Source: UBA1660 sp964462035 (GTDB lineage Bacteria; Myxococcota_A; Polyangia; Polyangiales; Houyiibacteriaceae). From it: a DNA stretch of 64,000 bases. Of this stretch, positions 7,463 to 16,887 are shown piece after piece (the first letter of the stretch is position 1; each line of letters opens with the position of its first letter). The notes under the pieces were generated by a model, which had not been told where the DNA came from, searched no databases, and was given only the letters and a program-made list of their open reading frames with translations. Location: contig CAYXAP010000029.1 in assembly GCA_964462035.1 (NCBI GenBank), positions 1 through 64,000 on the forward strand, given 5' to 3'. The translations under genes and the position numbers were made by a program.

Positions 7463-9022
7463 TCATTCCTCGCCTGCGGCGTCGTCGCCGGAGTCGTCGT
7501 CGCTCGGACTGGCCAAGCGCTCCTGGAGCGCCTCCACCGCCGCGTTCGCCACGGCCCCGACGGTGGTCAGCTCGAGACGCTCCCAAGCGTCGCCGACCGT
7601 CGCGGCGCGATCGTTGCTCAGCCGCTGCATCTTGGAGACGTCGGCGGCGGTGCCTCGACGCTCGATGAAGCGGAGGGCGATGACCCGCTTGAACCACTCC
7701 GGCGCCGAGAGCTGGCGCTCCACCAGCGACGAGGGCGGCGGGGTCATCGTGCTCATGCGCGTCGCGTAACCTTCGAGCTCCTCCGGCTCGTACTTCACGC
7801 CGTTGTCGGTGGGCAGCTTCGAGAGGAACTCGGGGATGATCTCGGTGCCGCCGATGGCGAGGACGAGCTCACCCGCGCGCCACCGCAGGCGCTTCGGGAG
7901 CACCTCGTTGTCGGCGTTCTGGACCAGCGGCCACAGCCGGGGGATCGCCGCGCGGCTGCGGATGTCGCCGACGCGATCGAAGGCGTAGTCGCGAACGTTG
8001 ATCGGGTTGTTCTCGTCGAGCGCGAGCGCGAGCACCTGGTCGAGGTGGGCCTCCTCCACGTTGCCCTCGAGCGCCATGAGCGCCTTCTGACGGCGGAGGT
8101 TGATGGCCTCCTTGGCACCGTCTGGGAACTCGGCAGGCGGCGCCGCCGACGCGACCTCGAGGAGGCGCGTGCGGACTGCGTCGACCGACGCGAGGTGCTT
8201 CATCGCGGGGAGCGCACCCTCGTTCATGAACTTCTCGCGGTTCACGACGGCGATGTTGGTGACGCGATCATCCGAGACCTCGCCCTCCATCGCGTCCTGG
8301 ATCTCGGTCTTCAGCCAGTCGATGAACTCCTGGCCCTCCATCTCGCGCTGGATCGTGACCAGCCGCTCGCCGGCCTGCTGCTTGGTCTCGTCGTCACCGA
8401 TCTGCGAGATGAGCTCGGAGATCTTCACGAGCGCCTGCTGCGGCATGTGGGCGTTCATGCCCTCGACGAGCTGACGGGCGGCGGGGCTTCCGAGCGAGCG
8501 GACGACCTGCTCCGAGGAGTAGTTGCCGGCGAGGCTGCGGTTCGCGAAGTCGACCGCGTACCAGCCGACGACCGCGTCGGTGAGCTGCTGGCGCGCCTCC
8601 GCGCTGGCGTGGGGGATCAACAGGTAGGCCGCGTCCTTGGCTCGGGTCTGACGCGGGGGCGGCCCGAGGTTCTCGTCGTGGTCCTCGTCGGCGCCCTGCA
8701 TCATCTCGAGCAGGCCGGGGACCATGCCGGCGACGATCTGCTGAACGACGTCCGCGTCCTGGCTCTGCAGGTTCTGGAGGGTCTGCTGGAGCTGCGCGAC
8801 GCCGTCGACGTCCTGCCGGTCCATCTCGACCAACGCCAGCGCGGCCTTGGTTCGGAGCTCGATCGGATAGCGATCGGCCTGGATGACCGCGACGATCTTC
8901 CCCGGCCCCTTCACCGTCCGCTTCCAGTAGTCGATGTCCTCGGCAGTGACCTTGCAGCCGGCCATCGAGGAGAGCCCGATGGCGAGGGCAAGACAGGACA
9001 GGATTCGTCGGCGTACGTGCAT
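7463..9022 (-). CDS. HEAT-like repeat lipoprotein
   Basis: 519 residues from ATG 9022, chosen because it gives a lipoprotein signal MHVRRRILSCLALAIGLSS followed by MAGC. The frame opens 61 codons further upstream, but that stretch has no signal features. The mature part is nearly all alpha-helical, with repeated helix pairs (TKAALALVEMDRQDVDGVAQ, then ALALDENNPINVRDYAFDRV) and Arg/Asp positions typical of HEAT/PBS-type solenoids. This suggests a protein-binding scaffold at the envelope. It ends 13 bases upstream of the RHH-FHA gene on the same strand, so an operon is likely. The ligand is unknown. Confidence 0.8.
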   Translation of the reverse strand: MHVRRRILSCLALAIGLSSMAGCKVTAEDIDYWKRTVKGPGKIVAVIQADRYPIELRTKAALALVEMDRQDVDGVAQLQQTLQNLQSQDADVVQQIVAGMVPGLLEMMQGADEDHDENLGPPPRQTRAKDAAYLLIPHASAEARQQLTDAVVGWYAVDFANRSLAGNYSSEQVVRSLGSPAARQLVEGMNAHMPQQALVKISELISQIGDDETKQQAGERLVTIQREMEGQEFIDWLKTEIQDAMEGEVSDDRVTNIAVVNREKFMNEGALPAMKHLASVDAVRTRLLEVASAAPPAEFPDGAKEAINLRRQKALMALEGNVEEAHLDQVLALALDENNPINVRDYAFDRVGDIRSRAAIPRLWPLVQNADNEVLPKRLRWRAGELVLAIGGTEIIPEFLSKLPTDNGVKYEPEELEGYATRMSTMTPPPSSLVERQLSAPEWFKRVIALRFIERRGTAADVSKMQRLSNDRAATVGDAWERLELTTVGAVANAAVEALQERLASPSDDDSGDDAAGEE

Positions 9023-9283
9023 CGGCTCCGTCACCCGCTCGAGGAGCGCGAAAAGAGCGCCCGTTCCCCGCGGAAGTCGCGACGATACTAGAGAAATCTC
9101 CCTCGTGATCAAGACCTGGGCATCTTTGTCGCAAGGCCTTGATTTCTCGGCCCTTTGGGGGCGCCTCTTCCCACTGGCCGAAAAGTTGACCCGAACCGGG
9201 GACACTTCCTACAACCAGATGCGGAAGGGACCCACTTGGGCGCACATCAGACTACATCGAGCCGTTCGTCTGCGGGCGACGTG
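9023..9283. promoter_or_regulatory. Divergent intergenic region between the HEAT lipoprotein and ftsK
   Basis: 261 bases serve both divergent genes. Around 9107-9143 there is an imperfect inverted repeat (ATCAAGACC ... GGCCTTGAT) flanking a less GC-rich centre. No convincing -35/-10 pair was found. It is offered only as the location where the control signals should be. Confidence 0.3.
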
Positions 9284-11686
9284 ATGGCGGCGGATTCTCC
9301 CGGTCGACGACACGAGGTCCTGGGCCTCGTCGCAGCGTCGGCGGCCGTGCTCTTCGGCCTCGCTCTCGCCTCGTACGACGCACGAAGCACCGAGAACCTC
9401 GCCGGCCCCGTCGGGGCGGCACTGGCTGGAACGGTGGTGGCCGCTTTCGGCATCACGGCGTGGCTGCTCCCCTTCGAGCTCGCCGCGGCCAGTGTCCGAC
9501 TCTTTCGAGGCAAGGGAGCGATCCTCGGCGTCGCCACGGTCGTCAGCACGCTCGTGTTGACCCTCGTGGGCTGCTCGCTCCTCCATCTGGCGCTCCTCGG
9601 AACCGAGGTCCACGGCGGCCACCTGCCGGGCGGCATCCTCGGTGAGGTGCTCGGCGAGGTGTTGCGATCCCTCTTCGGGACCGCCGGAGCGTACGTCCTG
9701 ACCATCACGGTGCTGCTGATCACGCTGGTGCTCCGGACCCGGCTCACGATCACGGGCATCGTCGCGCGAGTGCGCGTCCATGGCGGCGCCGGGCTGGCGA
9801 AGGTCCGCGAGAGCATGGGCACCGTGGCCGAGGCCTGGCGCGAAGCGCGCGAGCTCGAGCGGCAGGAGCGGGAGGCGCTCGAAGCCGAGCTCGCTGGCGA
9901 GCCTATCGACGAGGACGACGAGGAAGAGGAAGAGCGCGAGGAGCGCGCCCCTTCCGTGGCGGAAGCGGACGACGAAGAGGACGAGGAAGAGGAAGAGATC
10001 CCGGAGCCGGTGGTCGTCCCCTCCCAGCAGAAGAAGCCGGCCAAGAAGAAGCCCAAGGCCAAGGCCAAAGCCAAGACCGACGACGGTCCGAAGATCGTCG
10101 CGCCCAGGGAGACCCGCGAGGCGCCGAGCGGCATCAAGATGCCTCAGCCGACGGGCGGCAGCTTCGACCTACCCCCCACGAGCCTGCTCGAGCAGGTGCC
10201 GCCGAGTCGCATCGACGTCGACGCCGAGCAGCTCAAGGACAACGCCCACCGGCTGGTGGAGAAGCTCGAGGACTACAAGGTCAAGGGTCGGGTCGACGAG
10301 ATCCACCCGGGGCCGGTGGTCACGATGTACGAGTTCGAGCCGCAGAGCGGCACGAAGATCTCGAAGATCGCCAACCTCGAGAACGACCTGGCGCTCGCCC
10401 TCGCCGCCCAGAAGGTGCGCATCGTCGCCCCGATCCCGGGCAAGGCGCGCGTCGGCATCGAGCTCCCGAACGAGGATCGCCAGACCGTCTACCTCCGCGA
10501 GATCCTCGAGGACCGTCGCTGGGAGAAGATGGACGGCGCGCTGCCGATGGCGCTCGGCAAGGACATCGCTGGCCAGCCCGTCTACCAGGACCTGGCGAAG
10601 ATGCCCCACCTGCTCGTCGCGGGTGCCACCGGCGCCGGTAAGTCGGTCGGGCTCAACGTCATGCTCGCGTCGATCCTGGCGAAGAAGACCCCGGAGGAGG
10701 TCCGGATGCTCATGATCGACCCGAAGGTCGTCGAGCTCCGCGTCTTCGACGGCATCCCGCACATGCTGTTGCCGGTCGTGACCGACATGCAGAAGGCCGC
10801 GCTCGCGCTCAAGTGGGCGGTCGACGAGATGGAGCGCCGCTATCAGCTCTTCGCCGACGCCGGGGCCCGGAGCATCGGCACCTACAACAAGAAGGTCGAC
10901 AAGGTCATCGCCGGGGATCTGCCGATCGAGAAGCTGATGCCCTCGAAGGCCGGCAAGATGCACGGCAAAGACCACGAGGGGAACGACGTCTATCACGACC
11001 CCACCGACGGCGAGTCCGCCAGCGAGCCGCCGACCCCGGAGAAGCTCCCCTACATCGTCGTCGTGGTCGACGAATTCGCCGACCTGATGATGGTCGCCGC
11101 CAAGGACGTCGAGGCCGCGGTCGCGCGTCTCGCGCAGAAGGCCCGCGCCGCCGGCATCCACGTGATCCTCGCCACGCAGCGTCCCTCCGTCGACGTCATC
11201 ACCGGCATGATCAAGGCGAACTTCCCGACGCGGATGGCCTTCAAGGTCAGCCAGCGCGAAGACTCCAAGACCATCCTCGGCCGCGTGGGCGCGCAAAACC
11301 TCCTCGGTCGCGGCGACATGCTCATGCTGCCGCCGGGTTCGAGCGACCTACAGCGCGTGCACTGCGCCTACATCTCGGAGGAAGAGGTCGCGGACATCTG
11401 CGACTTCCTCCGGGAGCAGGGCAAGCCCGTCTACGACGAAAACATCCTGAAGCCACGCGAGGAGTCCTCCGGCGGCGGCGCCTCCGAGGACGACCCGATC
11501 TACGACCGCGCCGTCGCGTGCGTCGCGCAGGCCGGCTACTGCTCGATCAGCCACGTCCAGCGTCAGCTGAGTATCGGCTACAACAAGGCCGCGAAGCTCG
11601 TCGACAAGATGGAAGCCGAAGGCGTCGTCGGTCCCGCCAGCTCGAAGGCCGGCGGCCGCCGCGAAGTCCTCGTCAGCCCGATCTGA
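9284..11686 (+). CDS. ftsK: DNA translocase FtsK
   Basis: The chromosome-segregation and septal DNA pump, 800 residues from ATG 9284, which is followed by the membrane domain. Four hydrophobic helices lie in ~12-165. An acidic then Lys-rich linker (~215-275) replaces the very long linker of E. coli FtsK. The motor follows, with Walker A GATGAGKS near 447 and Walker B VVVVDEFADLMM near 592. A winged-helix gamma domain that reads KOPS sites ends the protein (SISHVQRQLSIGYNKAAKLV). The length is typical of the compact SpoIIIE/FtsK class. Confidence 0.97.
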   Translation: MAADSPGRRHEVLGLVAASAAVLFGLALASYDARSTENLAGPVGAALAGTVVAAFGITAWLLPFELAAASVRLFRGKGAILGVATVVSTLVLTLVGCSLLHLALLGTEVHGGHLPGGILGEVLGEVLRSLFGTAGAYVLTITVLLITLVLRTRLTITGIVARVRVHGGAGLAKVRESMGTVAEAWREARELERQEREALEAELAGEPIDEDDEEEEEREERAPSVAEADDEEDEEEEEIPEPVVVPSQQKKPAKKKPKAKAKAKTDDGPKIVAPRETREAPSGIKMPQPTGGSFDLPPTSLLEQVPPSRIDVDAEQLKDNAHRLVEKLEDYKVKGRVDEIHPGPVVTMYEFEPQSGTKISKIANLENDLALALAAQKVRIVAPIPGKARVGIELPNEDRQTVYLREILEDRRWEKMDGALPMALGKDIAGQPVYQDLAKMPHLLVAGATGAGKSVGLNVMLASILAKKTPEEVRMLMIDPKVVELRVFDGIPHMLLPVVTDMQKAALALKWAVDEMERRYQLFADAGARSIGTYNKKVDKVIAGDLPIEKLMPSKAGKMHGKDHEGNDVYHDPTDGESASEPPTPEKLPYIVVVVDEFADLMMVAAKDVEAAVARLAQKARAAGIHVILATQRPSVDVITGMIKANFPTRMAFKVSQREDSKTILGRVGAQNLLGRGDMLMLPPGSSDLQRVHCAYISEEEVADICDFLREQGKPVYDENILKPREESSGGGASEDDPIYDRAVACVAQAGYCSISHVQRQLSIGYNKAAKLVDKMEAEGVVGPASSKAGGRREVLVSPI

Positions 11687-11711
11687 TCGAGAGCGACCGG
11701 AGCGACGAGCC

Positions 11712-12296
11712 TCAGAAGGTCAGACCGACCTGCAGGCCGATGGGCCAGTTCACCCGCGCGACGAGGGCCACCCGCTGGCTGATGTGGTAGCGCGCGCCGA
11801 TCCCCCCGACCGGTGCCGCGGTCACGCACACCTCCCGGTTGAAGTCCTCGTCCCAGCAGTCGTGAACGCTGATCGTGAAGCCGAGCTCCGGGAAGAACGA
11901 CCACTTCTGGCCGACGTAGATGTTGTAGTTGGCCGTGACCACGCCCCAGAAGGCCCAGTCGCCGTACCAGCCACCCCAGTCGTCGTAGCGACGCTCCCAG
12001 CGCCGGTCGTCGTAGCGGCTGCCGCCCCACGGGAAGAAGCCGACGTCGCCGCCGAAGCTGAGGGCGAACTCGTCGTCGAGCTTGTTGGTGAAGCCCGTCT
12101 TCAGGATCGGGATCTCCACGCGCATGCCGGCCCCGAAGGCGTGGTACCAGCCGACCACGCCGTGGATCTCGATGCGAGCGCCGTCGATCCCGTTTCGGTT
12201 GATCGACCCGCGAGGCTGCGCCTCGGCCGGGCTGGACGACGCGAAGAGGATGCTCGTCACGAGAAGCGGGAGTGCTGCCAAGAGTGATGCACGCAT
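11712..12296 (-). CDS. Secreted outer-membrane-beta-barrel-like protein
   Basis: 194 residues from ATG 12296, which has AGGAAG about 8 bases upstream and begins a clear signal peptide (MRASLLAALPLLVTSILFAS, cleavage after AEA). The mature part is rich in aromatic residues and alternating strands. It includes a tight RYDDRRWERRYDDWGGWYGD stretch and ends IGLQVGLTF with a C-terminal Phe, the usual signature of a beta-barrel inserted by BAM. No specific family was recognised. It converges on ftsK. Confidence 0.8.
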   Translation of the reverse strand: MRASLLAALPLLVTSILFASSSPAEAQPRGSINRNGIDGARIEIHGVVGWYHAFGAGMRVEIPILKTGFTNKLDDEFALSFGGDVGFFPWGGSRYDDRRWERRYDDWGGWYGDWAFWGVVTANYNIYVGQKWSFFPELGFTISVHDCWDEDFNREVCVTAAPVGGIGARYHISQRVALVARVNWPIGLQVGLTF

Positions 12297-12922
12297 GAGG
12301 TGATCTTCCTTTCGATGCGACCGGCTGTAAACGGATTCCTGCATGTTCGTTCGGTGCTGACCTCAGATGGCGGCGAGCGTGAACGACGAACGGAAGGGGG
12401 CGGTCATACGGTCGCTTCGGGTGAGGGTTCGAGCTCTCCATGCCGCTCCGAGGGCAATCCTTCAGCGGTCTCCCGGGCTCGACGAGGTCGCGGTGCATGA
12501 GTCACGCTAGCCGTGGCTCGCCGACACGGACCAGCGACCGATGGCGTCGGCGAGCTCCGCTGCGCGGTAGGGCTTCCGCAGGTAGGCATCGAAGAGTCGC
12601 AGCTCGGCGGGACACACACGAGCACCACTGAGCAGCGCCAGCCGCGGGCGAGGAAGGCAACGAGGACGGGCGCTTGCGCCGGTCCGCGGTCGAGCCGCCA
12701 TCGGAGTCGTAGCTCATGGCCTTCGATGTCGGTGGGTGGGGAATCCTTCACACCTTCTCGACACTTCCTCTCCGCCATCGGAAAAGATCGGTCCTGCTGT
12801 ACGCTCGACCGCGGTGGAGTCGATCTGCGCACTCGTGGGCGTCCCGTTGGTCGGCTTCCGACTCGACTCGACGATCGCCCGAGTTTGAACATCGGCTCCA
12901 AAGCTGGCGTCCTATGGGGCCC
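12297..12922. other. Long non-coding stretch (the only large gap)
   Basis: About 620 bases between two divergently transcribed secreted-protein genes. Apart from the decayed receiver domain at 12504-12740, I see no intact gene, RNA gene or repeat. The ~120 bases next to 12297 should contain the promoter of the barrel protein, and the last ~150 bases that of the gene at 12923. Confidence 0.6.
12504..12740 (-). pseudogene. Degraded response-regulator receiver domain
   Basis: Two reading frames on the minus strand each carry half of a receiver-like sequence. Near 12740-12660 one frame reads DIEGHELRLRWRLD then APVLVAF, like the segment after the phospho-acceptor and beta4. From 12641 to 12507 another frame reads LALLSGA ... 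FDAYLRKPYRAAELADAIGRW, ending in a stop. The second half is a good match to alpha4-beta5-alpha5, with the conserved Lys-Pro. The spacing between the halves is about 11 nt too long for an intact domain. No start, Asp pair or output domain is left. This is recognition by pattern, not by search. Confidence 0.5.
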
Positions 12923-13651
12923 ATGCGTGCCCTACCCGTCGTCTTCGCTGCCCTCCTCGTTCCCTCGCTCGCGCTCGCGCAAGAACCCGACCCCGACGCC
13001 GCGCGGACCAGCGCCCAACACACCGTCGATTGCCTCGAGCGCGTGAACCACGACCTCGAGCGCACGATGCAGCTGCTGCGCGACGCGGCACGGCAGACCC
13101 AGTCGACCTCCGAGAACGCACGCCGAGACGCGGCCCACATGGTCACCTCGCTCCAGCAGCGCATCGCCGACCTCTCGCGCGGACTGAAAGACTGCGTGCC
13201 CGAGGATGCGCACCTGACGCCGCGGACCGTGGTCCGAGAGCCCACGGGCAACGAGGCCTCGGTCCGAGAGCACAACGACATCCCCTCGGTCGAACAGGAC
13301 GCACGGCTCGCCGACAACGTCCACGCGGTCATCGGCCAGCGCGTGGACGGCACCGGTCACATCGACGACGCCCACGTGAAGCGCGGGATCCGCGCCGCCG
13401 CCGGCCGCATGGAGCGATGCTACGAGCAGCTCGTGAACCGTGGCGCGCTCCAGAGTGGCCAGCTCAACCTGATCTTCTCCATCACCCCACGCGGCAGCGT
13501 TCGGGGGGTGCGGGTCGAGCGGTCCACCTTCGACAACCGTCGCTTCAACCGGTGCGTCCAGGCCGCTGGTCAGCGCATCCGCCCGGGCACCGGCGCGACC
13601 GGCGGCAACGTCCGCTACTCCTACACGTTGCGCTTCGGCCCCTCGAGCTGA
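12923..13651 (+). CDS. Secreted protein with a C-terminal TonB/AgmX-like domain
   Basis: 242 residues from ATG 12923, with signal peptide MRALPVVFAALLVPSLALAQ. An ATG 9 bases earlier is also possible. Residues ~30-95 form a helical, coiled-coil-like stretch (NHDLERTMQLLRDAARQTQS). The last ~100 residues read VKRGIRAAAGRMERCYEQL, then GQLNLIFSITPRGSVRGVRV and FNRCVQAAGQRIR. This is the AgmX/PglI C-terminal pattern common in myxobacteria, with two Cys. The role is periplasmic and probably structural. Confidence 0.82.
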   Translation: MRALPVVFAALLVPSLALAQEPDPDAARTSAQHTVDCLERVNHDLERTMQLLRDAARQTQSTSENARRDAAHMVTSLQQRIADLSRGLKDCVPEDAHLTPRTVVREPTGNEASVREHNDIPSVEQDARLADNVHAVIGQRVDGTGHIDDAHVKRGIRAAAGRMERCYEQLVNRGALQSGQLNLIFSITPRGSVRGVRVERSTFDNRRFNRCVQAAGQRIRPGTGATGGNVRYSYTLRFGPSS

Positions 13652-13654
13652 GCC

Positions 13655-15292
13655 TCAGCGAACGCCCGCGAAGGCGACGCCGGTGAGGTCGGCGATGTCA
13701 CGCTTCCAAGTGGTCAGGTCGCGTAGCTCGAAGCCCGAGAGGCTCTCGTGACCACAGGCTCGCGCGAGGATCTGCATCAGCTCGGTGGTGGCCTTCAGGT
13801 AGCGCGCGAGCTGCTGCGCGGACTTCTCGATCTCGAGGCGCGCCCGAAGCGACTTCTTCTGGGTGGCGATGCCCACGGGGCAGTTGTTCGTGTTGCACGC
13901 CCGCATCCCGAGACAGCCGATCGCCTGCAGCGCGGAGTTGGCGATCGCCACGCCGTCGGCACCCAGGGCGAGCGCCTTCACGAAGTCCGACTCGGTCCGG
14001 AGCCCGCCCGTGACGATCAGCGTGATGTCGCCGTTGCCGGTCGCGTCGAGGTGCCGGCGCGCTCGGGCGAGCGCGGCCATGGTCGGCACGGAGATGTTCT
14101 TCTTGAAGATCTCGGGCGCCGCTCCGGTCGCGCCGCCGCGGCCATCCAAGATGATGTAGTCCGCGCTGGCCTCGATCGCGAAGTCGATGTCGTCCTCGAT
14201 GTGCTGCGCGCTCAGCTTGAACCCGATCGGGATGCCGCCGCTGGCGTCGCGGACCTGATCGGCCACCTTCCGGTAGTCGTCGGCGCTCTCCAGATCGGAG
14301 AAGGTCGGCGGGCTGATGGCGGGCTCGCCCTCCGGCAGCCCGCGGACCTCGGCGATGCGCCCGGTGACCTTCTCTCCCGGGAGGTGGCCGCCGGTGCCGG
14401 TCTTGGCGCCCTGGCCTGCCTTGAAGTGGAACGCCTGCACGTCGCGCACCTTGTCCAGGCTCCAGCCGAAGCGCGCCGACGCCAGCTCGTAGAAGTAGCG
14501 TGAGCTCTCGGCGTGTTCTTCGGGGAGCATGCCGCCCTCGCCGGAGCAGATGCCGGTCCCGGCGAGCTCGGCGCCGCGGGCGAGCGCGGTCTTCGCCTCC
14601 TCGCTCAGGGCACCGAAGCTCATGTCGGAGACGAAGAGGGGGATGTCGAGCGTCAGCGGCTTGTCTGCCTTCGGACCGATCACCAGCTCGGTCCGAACCG
14701 GGACGTCCTCCTGGAGCGGACGGCGAGCGAGCTGGGCGGTGAGCAGCTGGATGTCGGACCAAGCGGGGAGCTCGGTCAGCGGCACGCCCATGGCGCTGGT
14801 CGGTCCATGGTGGCCGACCTCGTCGAGCCCGTTGCGGGCCAGCTCCTGAATGTGCCCGTTGAAGGGCTCCTGGCTCGTCCCGTGGATGTCGGCGTAGAGG
14901 CCGAGGTAGCTCTCTCGGTCGTAGGGCTGGGGGTGCTCGTCGAAGAACGCGGCGATCTCGCTCTCGTCGACCAGGACGGCGTCGGTGTCCTCGTCGATCC
15001 AGGCGCTGAACTTCTGGAGCGCCTCGTCGTTCGAGTAGGCGCTCACCCCGGTGTCGTAGCGGTAGTCCCACTGGTGGACCCCACAGATGAGGTTCTCGCC
15101 ATCGACGTGGCCATCCGAGAGCAGCGCCCCTCGGTGGAGGCAACGGCCATAGAGCACCGAGACTCGGTCGTCGTAGCGCACGACGACCAGATCGACCCCG
15201 GCGACCAGCGCATAGGCGGGCTCCCGGTCCGCGAGCTCGGACCAGGTGGCGACGGAAACCTTCTTCTTCGTGCGGGCTTGGACGAGTGTCAT
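13655..15292 (-). CDS. Rieske domain fused to a glutamate-synthase (GltB2-type) domain
   Basis: 545 residues from ATG 15292 (GAGG 7 bases upstream). Residues 1-105 are a Rieske [2Fe-2S] domain with C51-x-H53 and C70-x2-H73. Residues ~150-530 match the FMN-binding synthase domain of glutamate synthase: FVSDMSFGALS, SGEGGMLPEE, AGQGAKTGTGGHLPG, ILDGRGGATGAAP. The 3Fe-4S ligands C-x5-C-x4-C lie at about 460-471 (ending NNCPVGIATQ). The glutaminase domain is missing, so ammonia or another donor must be used, or the enzyme does something else. The Rieske part could feed electrons to the FMN. No partner GltD is nearby. Confidence 0.9.
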   Translation of the reverse strand: MTLVQARTKKKVSVATWSELADREPAYALVAGVDLVVVRYDDRVSVLYGRCLHRGALLSDGHVDGENLICGVHQWDYRYDTGVSAYSNDEALQKFSAWIDEDTDAVLVDESEIAAFFDEHPQPYDRESYLGLYADIHGTSQEPFNGHIQELARNGLDEVGHHGPTSAMGVPLTELPAWSDIQLLTAQLARRPLQEDVPVRTELVIGPKADKPLTLDIPLFVSDMSFGALSEEAKTALARGAELAGTGICSGEGGMLPEEHAESSRYFYELASARFGWSLDKVRDVQAFHFKAGQGAKTGTGGHLPGEKVTGRIAEVRGLPEGEPAISPPTFSDLESADDYRKVADQVRDASGGIPIGFKLSAQHIEDDIDFAIEASADYIILDGRGGATGAAPEIFKKNISVPTMAALARARRHLDATGNGDITLIVTGGLRTESDFVKALALGADGVAIANSALQAIGCLGMRACNTNNCPVGIATQKKSLRARLEIEKSAQQLARYLKATTELMQILARACGHESLSGFELRDLTTWKRDIADLTGVAFAGVR

Positions 15293-15378
15293 GGGAACCT
15301 CGGGACGACGGGGAACCCGCGACGTTACACCCGAGCGCTGGCCCTCGGGCCCCGCGCGAGTCACGCTGTCCGATTCCC

Positions 15379-16791
15379 ATGGAATCGGAGAAGCGAACCA
15401 TCCACTTCGTCAGCCTCGGCTGCGCGAAGAACCGCGTCGACACCGAGGTCATGCTCGGCGTCGCCGGGCTGGAGGGCTTCGAGCACGTGGCCGACCCGGC
15501 GAACGCCGAGGTCATCGTCGTGAACACCTGTGGGTTCATCGGGCCCGCGAAGGAAGAGTCGGTCGACACCATCCTCGAGATGGGCGCGCTGAAGGACGAG
15601 GGTCGCTGCGAGCAGCTGGTGGTCGCGGGCTGCCTGAGCCAGCGCTACCCGGACCAGCTCGCCACGGAGATGCCCGAGGTGGACCACTTCCTCGGCTCGA
15701 GCGACATGCTCAAGCTCGGCACGGTGCTCCGCGGCGAGGGCCAGCGGATGATGGTCGGTCACCCCGCGCTCTACACGATGAGCGCCGAGGACCCGCGCGT
15801 CCTCACCCAGACCGGCCACCACGCGTACGTGAAGATCGCCGAGGGCTGCAATCGCAGCTGCTCGTTCTGCGCGATCCCGAGCTTCCGCGGCAAGCAGCGC
15901 TCCCGGAGCGTCGACGACGTGGTCCGCGAGGTCGAGGCCCTGGTGAGCGCCGGCGTGGTCGAAGTGAGCCTGATCAGCCAGGACACCATCGCCTACGGTC
16001 GGGACCTCGAGGGCAAGCCCGACCTGGCCGAGCTCACCGAGGCCATCGCCGAGGTCGAGGGGCTCGCCTGGGTGCGGCTCCACTACCTCTACCCGGAGAA
16101 GCTCACCCAGCGGCTCTCGGAGCTCATGCGCGACCACCCGAAGGTGCTGCCCTACGTCGACATGCCGCTGCAGCACGCGAGCACGCCGATGCTCAAGCGG
16201 ATGCGCCGAGGCCACGGTGGCGACCGCCTCCGGAAGGTCGTCGACCGGATGCGCGACGCGGTGCCCGACCTCGTCTTTCGCACGAGCTTCATCGTCGGCC
16301 ACCCGGGCGAGACCGACGAGGACTTCGGTGAGCTGCTCGAGCTCGTCCGCTGGGCCGAGTTCGACCACGTCGGCGTTTTCCTCTACTCGCCCGAAGAGGA
16401 CACCCGCTCCGGTGAGATGACCGACGAGTTCGTCGAGCCCAAGGTCGCCAAGCGCCGCCACCGAGAGCTCATGCGCGCGCAGCGCCCCATCAGCCGGGAC
16501 AAGCTCAAGGCCAGAATCGCCACCGAGGTCGAGGTCGTCGTTGACGGAGTGTCAGACGAGAGCGACTTCCTGCTCGAAGGCCGCTGGTGGGGACAGGCCC
16601 TGGGGGTCGACGGCAAAGTCTACCTCGCGAACGGGGACGCCCGACCGGGCGAGATCCGCAAGGCGCTGGTGACCGAGTCGGCGGACTACGATCTGGTCGC
16701 GGATCTGCTCGGGCCGGACGGCGAATGGAACGCTCCGCCTGGCTCCGAGAAACCGCGTCGGCGGAAAGTTCGGCTGCGAACGGTATCCTAG
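15379..16791 (+). CDS. rimO: Ribosomal protein S12 methylthiotransferase RimO
   Basis: A radical-SAM enzyme that adds a methylthio group to the conserved Asp of ribosomal protein S12. 470 residues from ATG 15379. The N-terminal UPF0004 domain has its three cluster Cys in SLGCAKNR, VNTCGF and VAGCLSQRYPDQL. The radical-SAM motif C-x3-C-x2-C is CNRSCSFC near 157-164. A TRAM domain (EVEVVVDGVSDESDFLLEGR) closes the core. SLGCAKNRVDTE is the RimO rather than MiaB form. It is divergent from the Rieske-Glt gene. Confidence 0.97.
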   Translation: MESEKRTIHFVSLGCAKNRVDTEVMLGVAGLEGFEHVADPANAEVIVVNTCGFIGPAKEESVDTILEMGALKDEGRCEQLVVAGCLSQRYPDQLATEMPEVDHFLGSSDMLKLGTVLRGEGQRMMVGHPALYTMSAEDPRVLTQTGHHAYVKIAEGCNRSCSFCAIPSFRGKQRSRSVDDVVREVEALVSAGVVEVSLISQDTIAYGRDLEGKPDLAELTEAIAEVEGLAWVRLHYLYPEKLTQRLSELMRDHPKVLPYVDMPLQHASTPMLKRMRRGHGGDRLRKVVDRMRDAVPDLVFRTSFIVGHPGETDEDFGELLELVRWAEFDHVGVFLYSPEEDTRSGEMTDEFVEPKVAKRRHRELMRAQRPISRDKLKARIATEVEVVVDGVSDESDFLLEGRWWGQALGVDGKVYLANGDARPGEIRKALVTESADYDLVADLLGPDGEWNAPPGSEKPRRRKVRLRTVS

Positions 16792-16869
16792 CGCGATTGT
16801 TCGGGAATCGGACACCGCTCTCACTGAAAAAAGATCGCCTCGGAGTGAGCGATCACAGCAGGTCGGCCC

Positions 16870-16875
16870 TATACT
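16870..16875 (+). promoter_or_regulatory. -10-like hexamer before the kinase at 16888
   Basis: TATACT in a short AT-rich patch 12 bases before ATG 16888. No good -35 is seen. A start so close would give an almost leaderless transcript, and no Shine-Dalgarno is visible before the ATG. Confidence 0.35.
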
Positions 16876-16887
16876 TTTTGGCGCCTC

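Noticed and set aside
13698..15572. Alternative minus-strand frame of 624 codons across the Rieske-Glt gene
   Set aside because: It lacks all cluster and FMN motifs that the overlapping frame shows.
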